DNA from: Odontocerum albicorne
Taxonomy: Eukaryota > Arthropoda > Insecta > Trichoptera > Odontoceridae
Length of the DNA: 64,000 nt
Assembly (NCBI GenBank): GCA_949825065.1
Contig: OX463859.1
Span: 4,874,217-4,938,216, forward strand
Direction of reading: 5' to 3'
Shown here: positions 56,301 to 64,000 of the stretch, piece by piece
Numbering within the stretch: position 1 is the stretch's first letter
How the letters are laid out: each line of letters begins with the position of its first letter
The notes under the pieces: model-generated
Told to the model about the DNA's origin: nothing
The model's input: the letters and a program-made list of their open reading frames with translations, nothing else
The model's database searches: none
Made by a program: the position numbers and the translations under genes

Positions 56301-59300
56301 GCTAGAACAAATTTCTTCCACTGCTATAGCAGTGCGCCGATCTCTCAGGGTTAAGGATATGTCCCCGATAAATATAGCCGTGCAAGGAATAACCCTCTGT
56401 TCTACATACCAACTTACAGGAATGGCTAAAAACTCAGTTTCGCGTAGTATAGATATATGTAATTAAACTAATTGAGTGACACTATAGTTCGGAAATTCTA
56501 GGATGAGTCCTGTGACAGCTCACAAATTTGCCCCAATACAACCTTGTGTAATGTATTTACCTAAATAAATTGCTATTTATTAGAATTGATGCTTATATTA
56601 AAGTAAATAAAATAATTAAAATTACTGAACATCGTTACAAGGTTGTATAGGGGCAAATTTGTGAGCTTTCACTGGACTCATCCTAGAATTTCCGAACTAT
56701 AGATATATTCTTGGCACCGCCTAGTAGAATGAGAAGAATTTTGGTTGATATTATTCCTTACGAATAAGCTAACTAGAAGCAAACTATATTTGCGGAATAG
56801 GAGAAATACTTACAAAATGGATATTAACTTTTCCCTTCCTGTGCTAAAAAAATCCACCCGTTCCGGTGATGTGTATTCAATACACATCAATACGTAGTTA
56901 TGTAAAAATGAGCGATTTAAAATCGGAAAAATAAGAATATTCATAGCCAATCGCCTAAACCAATTAAACTTTAAGTCAAAAGTGATAATAATTGAAATTT
57001 TATTGCTGAAAACATGAAAAAAAAACATCGGACGACGTTCACAAAACGGGCGAAGCGACAACCTCGAACGAAAGCCGGCTGGCTACTAAGCGAGAGAAGT
57101 GAAATTATATTTCTTGCGTTCCCATATACCGAAGTAGAGTGAGAGTGAGATGTGAATAGCGTCGATTCCTCACCTATAGCGGTTTTTTTAGAATGAAGAT
57201 ACCTACGTCACACACCGGCACACGGTTGATTGTATTGGTGAATTTATTCCCGATTTTCACAAAATATCTCTGATGAGTGCTAATTATATTATTATTAATA
57301 TTATTTTTTCATTCAATGCGTAAATGTATTACGGAAGAAAACCTAAAATCTGGACCCAGAATTTATTATATTTAAAGATATATTAAAGTTTTTAGAAGCA
57401 ATGTGTACTAGTTAAACATCACAGGAAGGGTTAAAAAATGAATTTCCTGTTTCAGTTTTTTTATTTTGTTTTCATCCAATCAGTTTTCAGCACCATTAAT
57501 CGATCTTTCAGACTAAGAACCACTAAAGTAGGCAGAGAAGGCGCGTGGTTCGTCATTGCATGTATTGGCAATAATACTCCGCATGTCAAGAGGTAACAGC
57601 AATTGAACGGAAGTTAAATATAGAGAGTGAGCAACAAGCCGAACAGACCCTTTTACCAGTTCTTATTGTTACCGGACAGACCTTTATACCAGTTCTTATT
57701 GTTACCGGACAGACCTTTATACCAGTTCTTCTTTATTTATTTTTCGCAGCGTCTTACCAATTAGGATTTGGAGAATGTTTGGAGATTTTTTACTTACTTT
57801 TGACAGTATCTCCTTATTTTCTTCAAGAAATATCATCCTATTAATCAAGCAGATTGTCATTCTGGACTGAAGTAAACAAAAATAAGAAAAAATATTAGTT
57901 TTCTGCCAAACTATTTACATAACAGGAATTTATAAGGTTGTTTAACCCTTGGGCGGGCGCATCTAATCTGTGAGATGAGGTACCTTGTTTTTTTTTTGTG
58001 CCAATGGGCGAAGTTTACTGACAAAGAGGTGAGGCTTATAGTAGCTTCCTGACTCCCTACCCCTCTCACACAAGGGTGTCTTTGTTATTTCTCCAGTGCA
58101 CCGCTGGTCTCCGGGACGGACCATTTAATCTGCTGGATGAGTTGCGCCCGATTACGTAAGTATTTTTGTTTTCCGAAATTTAATTTTTTTTTCTCAATAT
58201 TTCTTTTTATGTACCTGCAAAAGTTCGTATATCTATGTTGTATATCTATGTTGTTCAATGATATTGATCGTTATTTACTATATGAATACAAACATGCACG
58301 CATGGTGTGTGAAGATTGTTGTAAGAATGTTTTCGAAAATGTTAAGCGTGAGCCTGATCAGGAATAACTTTCTCATCATATTTTGATTACTCCTTTTTGT
58401 TTTTGTGAAGACGTTTTATGATCACAAATGAATTTGAATTTTACATTCTAAATTATGTTTGAAAAAATGCTAGCGTAGTGTTCTCTAATGTTAAGTTATT
58501 GCTTTTATTTTCGTCACATGAACACATACCTTATGAAGATGTGACAGTTAATTCCACGTACTTTTTATTGTGCTAAATCTTTTTTACAAATCTATTGTGG
58601 GTATTAAATGACTGAAAAAAATTGTGATGTTACTGAATTGCATTAGTTGTGTTGATAAGCTGCCAATAAAAGGCTGAGAATGTTGTAAACTAGTTATTTT
58701 CTGTTTTAAGAAAAAACAATATGAGAAAATTTAAAATTTTGTTATTGAAAAGTGCAAAGAAATGTACAAATGTTATATAATCATGTTTGAGTGAAAAGTT
58801 CAGTTTGATAAGCTTCCGCTTAAGCGTAAGTAGAATTTCAATTTTTAATCTCACAGGTGAGTTGCGCCCGACGGAGGGTTAAATGTCAGGGTATAAAATT
58901 GAATACTCGTACTTACCAGCTCTTCGCAGCTGTTGCAATCATCTATAATTACAAAAATTCCTATTCCATGGATCATAAAATTAATGGCGTACAATAGCAT
59001 GTGGTTTATATTGTGAGAACCTCCAGCAAGTATTTTAAAAAATAGTTTGATTAGAATATATGAATTTAACAGAATATTTGAAAAACAGATAACGAACGAA
59101 ATTAATATCTTTCTATTGAAATATAAGTTTATATTTGAAATGGACTCGTTTATTACTATAAACGCTTTCCATAATTGTTTAATTTTGTACATAATTTGAA
59201 TATCCCTCGATTCTTTTAAAATTTGTGTTGATTTTGTATTTTTTTTAAGTACAATTTCAAATCCTTTTTTTTCGCTAATTATTTTGTTCAATTCGTCGTT

Positions 59301-59888
59301 GAACAAATTAATTTCGCATATAACTATATAAGTCAGAAATGATTGAAAAAAAATTGAATATGTGGCTCGAAACATCGTTAAGAGTCCACCTACTATAATC
59401 ACATAAGCGAACTTACTTTTTATGAATCCAACGTTAAAAATAATCAAAATTGAAAATGTACTATACATAATACCAAACGCAATCAACTTTTTGCAAGTGT
59501 TCGATTTAATTTTTGAATAATTGACTCTTCTTCCTATTTGTTTCATTGTATGATCGAATTTTTTGAAATTGTCTAAAACTGTTGTAAGATTTGTTTTAGA
59601 GAAAAATGAATCCATAAAAAGTAAAATACATGGCAAAATTGATAAATTTAAAAAAATAGAGGTATCAAAAACAGAATTACGCATCGATCTAAATTTTAAA
59701 GACATACAGCCTACAGCAACTATTTGATAAATAATCGAATAAACTAGTTGTGATTTTGTTATTCGAGCTTTGAAATTATTGTTATTTTTATAAATAGTAA
59801 ACGGTAAAAGTGTACTTATTTTTGATAATATTAAAACAGGCTTCAACACTGATTCAATAGAGTCCGCTTTATTGTATTTGTCTAACAT
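53314..59888 (-). CDS. Gustatory receptor D, complete four-exon gene
   Basis: Insect gustatory receptor (7tm_7) family, predicted neuronal membrane channel subunit, ligand unknown. Join of 58917-59888, 57798-57866, 55707-55796 and 53314-53373: 396 residues, no stop or frameshift, introns phase 0. Starts MLDKYNKADSIESVLKPVLI, similar to receptor A. Exon 1 ends CNSCEEL. Exon 3 carries HRFSLHMSHVWPQF and AHGLFVINN. The last exon gives MIGAMTTYMIILHQFHWRY, a full match to TYhhhhhQF, unlike B and C. A possible AATAAA signal is at 53242-53247, about 67 bases past the stop. Introns of 1050, 2001 and 2333 bp are mostly transposon or minisatellite. Confidence 0.93.
53780..54430. mobile_element. Hairpin/tRNA-like dispersed element, copy 3, in receptor D intron 3
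   Basis: Shares TTGTCGTCATTGCTGGGTCT, TCGTAGTCAAGGATCCCTTC and AGTTGGAAAGCGAAGC with 35590-35700. It contains GCCACTGTGCTGGACGCTCA (54204-54223), a half of the copy 1 palindrome, and a decayed tRNA-like block at about 54330-54405. Boundaries are approximate. Confidence 0.5.
54925..55570. repeat. 46-bp minisatellite in receptor D intron 3
   Basis: About 14 units of 46 bp: CAGTTCTTCGGAAATGGAGG, CTTTAGTTCACCTTGTCATT and CATGGA. Variants (CTTAGG for CTTCGG; TTTATTTC for TTTAGTTC) recur in nearby units, showing block duplication. Confidence 0.92.
55600..55650 (+). repeat. SINE 3' fragment
   Basis: ACATATTTCTGGTCGGTTGG and AAGAGATTACCGCC match the 3' part of the 49187 SINE. Confidence 0.5.
55707..55796 (-). 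CDS. Receptor D exon 3
   Basis: 90 bp, LHRFSLHMSHVWPQFTAHGL, then FVINNNLYFT. Acceptor AG at 55797-55798 and donor GTGAGT at 55701-55706. Confidence 0.92.
56106..56354. mobile_element. TTAA MITE, family 2, copy 2
   Basis: Inverse copy of 16872-17122: TTAAGCCTGAGAGCG at one end, TCTCTCAGGGTTAA at the other, with CACTGCTATAGCAGTGCGCC inside. It lies in receptor D intron 2. Confidence 0.8.
56483..56701. mobile_element. Short foldback MITE, copy 2
   Basis: 219 bp, the same length as 18128-18346. Ends are TATAGTTCGGAAATTCTAGG and its inverse. It lies in receptor D intron 2. Confidence 0.85.
56824..57434. mobile_element. TTAA MITE, family 1, copy in receptor D intron 2
   Basis: Ends TTAACTTTTCCCTTCCTGTG and CACAGGAAGGGTTAA. 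Inside are CCCGTTCCGGTGATGTGTAT, TAAAATCGGAAAAATAAGAA and AAGTTTTTAGAAGCAATGTG, as in 17454-18532. Confidence 0.75.
57635..57735. repeat. 35-bp direct repeat, about 2.7 copies
   Basis: ACAGACCTTTATACCAGTTC plus TTATTGTTACCGG. Confidence 0.85.
57798..57866 (-). CDS. Receptor D exon 2
   Basis: 69 bp, SRMTICLINRMIFLEENKEI then LSK. Acceptor AG at 57867-57868 and donor GTAAGT at 57792-57797. Confidence 0.9.
57942..58882 (+). mobile_element. piggyBac-like TTAA element, family 3, in receptor D intron 1
   Basis: 941 bp between two TTAA sites. Left end TTAACCCTTGGGCGGGCGCA, then CTGTGAGAT; right end inverse TTAACCCTCCGTCGGGCGCA, then CTGTGAGAT, so inverted repeats of about 40 bp with gaps. A frame at 58137-58367 ends YKHARMVCEDCCKNVFEN and stops. 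The Cys/His pattern could be the end of a piggyBac cysteine-rich domain, but that is inference. No catalytic domain is present. Confidence 0.75.
58917..59888 (-). CDS. Receptor D exon 1
   Basis: 324 codons, start at 59886-59888. Donor GTAAGT at 58911-58916. Confidence 0.93.
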
Positions 59889-61829
59889 GATTTATTCTTT
59901 TATTGAGCTTTTTTCTGCTTATATTTTTTAAACTTTTTTTATGTGTAAAGAACTTTTTGTTGACGTTTTCGACTTAATTTTTTTCTCAATTTGTTGATTT
60001 ATAAAGCATTTTTTAAAGACATTTGTTTAAGAACTTGTTTATTCTTTTGTTTTCCTTCCATTCATTGTTTATTAATTAATTTATTTTCAAGTCAACAGCT
60101 TATAAACTTCATTATCATTAAGTTGTCTATCTGATCGTAAATGCTTATTTCTAAATAAATTTGTTTAAAAATTGTTTCTTCTAAACTGTTTTGTGTGTCA
60201 ATTTGTTTGTCTGAAGACACATTTTTGTTTTAACTTTTTAATATTAATTACATAATTTCTTTTAAGTTTTTTTATACTTATTTCTGAACTTTGTTTATTT
60301 TTTTCGAAACTTTTTAGTTTATTAACACTTTTTTTATTTTTAAAACTTATATTTTTTTTAGTTTTAACACTTATGAGTATTTTTGAACTTTATTGTTTAT
60401 AAACTCATTTCTTCTTAAGTTTTTTTAATCCCCTTTTTTCTGAAGTATTTAGTTAAACATTTTTATTTATTATTTTTATTTAAGTATTTCAATAACGATT
60501 GTATGTTTAATGATGCAATTTATTTCTAATTTTTTTTCTTGTTTGCTTCTCCTCTTTTATATTATATTTTTTTCCTTAAATTATTAAAAAAATATGGACA
60601 AGTTTCGAGAATAATTGCACGTTGTGTGGATATACTCGTAATACCATATATAATGTACAAGTAAATTTTATATATGGAGTTTGCAGGTCTGTACTGTGTT
60701 TTCTGCTAAATCTGGAAAAATCATATTATTATTATCATTATATATTTATATTTATAAAAAAAAATTAAAGTTGATTAAGACGTATTTAAGGGATGGGGGA
60801 TGAAACACTGAATAATAAATTTGTTATACAAGCACGAATCAGGGTCGTGGTAAATGATGTGGTGGGGATCGTGATCGTTGGCAAAGGGGATGAAATTTTG
60901 AAAGAATCAAAGCAAAGAAATGTATGTGGCGAAGGCGAAGGAAGTATGTCGGCATAAGAAACTTTAGCGCTATGATTTCTATTTCTATCACAACAGGGAA
61001 ATAACGTGATGGTTTAAAGTGTATTTAAAATTATTCAGAATTCATTTCCCCTTTTGTATTATATTTCATTATTTGCACACCTTTATGTATATTTGCACAC
61101 CTTTATATATATTCGAGTTACGAATCAACATAAATAATTCTTGCCATTATAATTTGTATGATGGTTACAGAAACCAAATCAAAATAATCAAGAAGTGACA
61201 GTTGTCATATTGAAAAAATAATGATGTTCTGAAACATGATTTGAATACAGATTTGACTTTTAAATATAATTATTTGTACGTATTTAATTGTATTAATTCA
61301 ATATTTAAATCATGTTTTACAATATTTTCCCTATATTATTTGACAGCTGTCACGTCTTGATATGATTATAAGACATAAAAGAACAATGAAAAATAGTGTA
61401 TTTATTTAATAAGAAGAGGTAATGTTACAGAAAAATAGTGTATTTATTTAATAAGAAGAGGTAATGTTACAGAAAAAATATAAATATCATTGGAATTGTT
61501 AGTTCAATAAAAAAAATTGTGTATAAATTTTTGATTTATTTCCGGCATTATTGACGGAATCACGCTGGTATTAAAATATTTCATGTTAAACTAAATATAT
61601 CAGTGAAAAATCCAAATTTTAAATATTTACAAAATGTTTGAAACTTGGTTTTTTATAAATAATATATGTGTAACGTAAAACTCTGATTCGACGAATTCAA
61701 ATTCGATTTTTTTACAGATTTCGATATAAAGTTTTTCTACAAGAAAATAAACACTAATATTGATTCATAAAAATATTCAATACTTGTAGTATGTGTTTTT
61801 ACGAGTAAGTGAATAATAATTCTTACTGG
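59889..61829. other. Upstream region of receptor D, AT-rich spacer
   Basis: Long T-rich sequence with no gene seen. 61389-61472 is a tandem duplication of 42 bp (AAAAATAGTGTATTTATTTA core). Any receptor D promoter should lie near 59889-60200 but cannot be called. Confidence 0.45.
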
Positions 61830-61894
61830 ACGAATGCACACATACATATCATCACGCCGCCTCCCTATCGAGGTAGGCTGAAAGACTTTCGACT

Positions 61895-61925
<31 letters not shown>

Positions 61926-62420
61926 CATACATATGATATAAACATACTTTTATACATATCCTATGATTTATCTAACTTGTTTCATTAAATTTTTGTTTAA
62001 ATATCATTCACTTGATCCAACTATACTTTCCTTTGTGTTCCTCTACCACGCCTCCTAATCATATTGGCACTATAAAGGTACTCGTATTTGTTTTGTTAGT
62101 ATTTCCTAATTCATTCGTTTCACGTTCTAAAATCATCTCAGTGTGACACAAGTTCACACTAATCCCTAATCACTTCATTCCGTGTTATGTCATACATTGT
62201 CACCCCATATATTATTCTAAGTGCACGCATTTCTACAGCATTTATTCGACTCTTTTCAGTCTCATTCTACTTTCACGTTTCACTCCCATACACCAATGCT
62301 GGTACAAAAATACAATTGTGGACCTTGTCTCGAACAGTATTGTATCACCTTGGCAGATTTTGATACTGTACTGTTCAAGTATATATATTTTAGTGCCCTA
62401 TTGACTCGAATTAGTGACTG
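61830..62420 (-). pseudogene. LINE ORF2 C-terminal remnant
   Basis: Minus strand gives KRLNEIRNEVIRD-like and LGGVVEEHKGK words with stops, similar to 660-1240 (shared TCACTTCATTCCGT and CATTGTCACCCCA). A (TA)n run lies at about 61899-61925. Confidence 0.45.
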
Positions 62421-62779
62421 AACAAATGTAATAACCAAATTAAAAAAATACGTTTAATAATTAACAAAATAAACAAATTACTTGAACATTCTAAAACATT
62501 AAAAAAAATATATAATCAAACAGGTGACAAAAAAGTAACAGCGCCCAATAGACATTGTATGTTTAAATAATGGATATCGTGGAATGTTTCAACGAATGTT
62601 TCTTTGTATTTTCGATTCCTATCTTTCATCAATAATCAATGTTATTATTATTTTTAATTTACCTTCATTTCACTTAACTGATGAGAAACCCCTTTTAACG
62701 TACAAACTACTGGAGTTAATAACTTACATGGATAAATTCACTGTAATTTAGTTCATATACTAAATGACCAAATGATGAT

Positions 62780-63325
62780 TAAAAAAATTGAGTACGAGAT
62801 GTGATACACTTAAATACTGGGAGAATACACTGGTTGTAGACCTTTCGCTTCAAAGATATTGTGAGATTACTTTTGAAGATGGTGATGAAAAATGTTTGAA
62901 GGGGATCTTTATGAATAATATGGTTTAAGCGCTCCTCATCGAAGTCCACCCACTGGTCGTCCGGAACGCTCCATGTCTTTAAGGTCGAAATTATCCGTCT
63001 TTGAAACGCAAAAACCATCGACGAGCTGTCCTTCAATTCATAGCATATTCACCGTACACTTCGCAAATATCGCGAGCAGCTTTGGCAGCTTTATTTCCTC
63101 GATTGAACGCGAACAGAAGGAGGTGTCGAAAATGCTCACTTTCGTCTACTGGACATTCCAGTTTGAAGGATTGTAATCAAATAAAATAATATATGTAATG
63201 TAAAAGCAAACACAATATCTATAGAGCAGAAAATTTTATAACATTTACCATTTTGTTTGACTTTTGGTGCTCATTTTTAAATTGATAAAAAACGGACACA
63301 ACTTATGTTAACACCTAATAGTTTG
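62780..63325 (-). pseudogene. Mariner 5' end joined to a LINE fragment
   Basis: At the right, the inverse end TTAGGTGTTAACATAAGTTG begins a mariner whose minus strand encodes FDTFLLFAFNRGNKAAKAAR and DICEVYGEYA (helix-turn-helix region), then DFDEERLNHIIHKDPLQTF after a frame change. It then passes into SLKRKVYNQCILPVFK, a word from the LINE ORF2 C-terminal region, ending at 62779. So a mariner N-terminus is fused to retrotransposon sequence. Not functional. Confidence 0.6.
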
Positions 63326-63615
63326 TATATGTGAACATCGTTTTCTATTTGTGATTTTATTTTGATGAATTTGGACTCCAATCAGATTTTCTCTATTTTC
63401 GCTGACAGTTAATCTGAGGTGGTATTTGATAGTTTATTTTTTCTGCCATTTTTTTTCTTTCGCATAAGAGTGTGGACTAAAAAAACATCTGATGTACTCG
63501 CAACCGGGCTCGTCCTATATTGGTTGGGTGTATCTAGGCCGGGAGAATGTTATGAGACGAGTCCAGTCTTTTTGATGGCTTTTCTCTTAAATGTATTTTC
63601 TGCTATTTATCTTTA

Positions 63616-64000
63616 GATGTACGAGGGATATCCAGAAAGTAAGTGTACTGAATTTTTGTAGATTACAATTTTTTTTATTTAAACAAAAAAAATACGTGGT
63701 TACCGTAGTACATATGTAAGCTATTTTTCGACATAGTTGCCATTCCTCTCAATGCAGGTGGTGAAGCGGGGTATCAGAGAGGGTTCAGGGAGGTAAAGAG
63801 ATAGTAATCTGAAGGTGCTAGGTCAGGGGAATGCGCGGAATGGTTCAGGACATCCCTTTTAAACGAGGCAAGCAGTTCCTTCGTGGCGTTGGCCGTGTGT
63901 GGTCTGGCATTGTCGTGCAGCAGGCAGACTCCCTTTGTCAGCATGCCTCTCCTCTTGTTCTGAATCGCCCTCCGCAATTTTTTTAGGGTCTCACAGTATC
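63616..64000 (-). mobile_element. Mariner 3' part, cut by window edge
   Basis: Left end GATGTACGAGGGATATCCAG next to TA. Minus strand reads LLHDNARPHTANATKELL, HSPDLAPSDYYLF (second and third catalytic Asp, 34 residues apart), a break, then FTTCIERNGNYVEK and stop. About 50-60 residues between YLFTSL and the C-terminus are missing, so this copy is internally deleted. The 5' part is beyond position 64000. Confidence 0.8.

Noticed and set aside
58137..58367. Complete piggyBac transposase
   Set aside because: Only 76 codons with a Cys/His-rich end; no catalytic domain. Kept only as a weak hint within a TTAA element.

Overview
This is eukaryotic, almost certainly insect, nuclear DNA. It is AT-rich, has genes broken by introns, and is dominated by mobile elements and tandem repeats. 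The host genes I can support are four gustatory-receptor-type chemoreceptor genes (7tm_7 family), all on the minus strand. I cannot fix the insect order. A beetle is a weak guess, based only on general repeat content.

Receptor cluster. I rebuilt each gene by hand from exon pieces. Each has one long first exon (310 to 326 codons, six membrane segments), a 69-bp exon 2 (23 codons) and a 90-bp exon 3 (30 codons). A tiny last exon carries the end of TM7 and the stop. Every intron is phase 0 with GT..AG ends. Receptor A: exon 1 5798-6772, exon 2 2813-2881, rest beyond the left edge. Receptor B: 19158-20135, 16029-16097, 15201-15290, 13973-14026 (396 aa). Receptor C: 43116-44045, 42176-42244, 41040-41129, 37358-37423 (384 aa). 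Receptor D: 58917-59888, 57798-57866, 55707-55796, 53314-53373 (396 aa). B and C resemble each other most, and A resembles D.

Mobile DNA. DNA transposons include a nearly intact mariner with one nonsense codon (51764-53051) and several internally deleted mariners (7882-8812, 37464-37939, 62800-63325, 63616-end). There are also a degenerate mariner-like pseudogene (50750-51660), an IS630/Tc1-type fragment in receptor C intron 2, and a hAT-type MITE with a perfect 8-bp target duplication (7135-7629). Three TTAA-flanked, piggyBac-like nonautonomous families and a foldback MITE family with long (about 580 bp) and short (about 219 bp) forms are present. Non-LTR retrotransposons include a jockey-type element (about 45000-47140), a frameshifted RT (23421-24961) and many 3' remnants. 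tRNA-derived SINEs are also seen.

Tandem repeats. Arrays with units of 21, 24, 29, 31, 36, 38, 46, 66 and 90 bp are present, along with a 5.3-kb two-family satellite (29820-35140) that contains an inverted block. Several arrays lie inside receptor introns.

Layout. 0-7 kb: receptor A and old LINE/SINE debris. 7-13 kb: hAT MITE, mariner, a 200-N gap, LINE debris. 13-20 kb: receptor B with MITEs and minisatellites in and around its introns. 20-37 kb: no host gene, only LINEs and satellites. 37-44 kb: receptor C. 44-53 kb: jockey, minisatellite, mariners. 53-60 kb: receptor D. 60-64 kb: AT-rich spacer and mariner/LINE fragments. I found no operon-like, viral or defence system. The most notable features are the clean receptor gene models and the heavy, exon-proximal transposon load in their introns.
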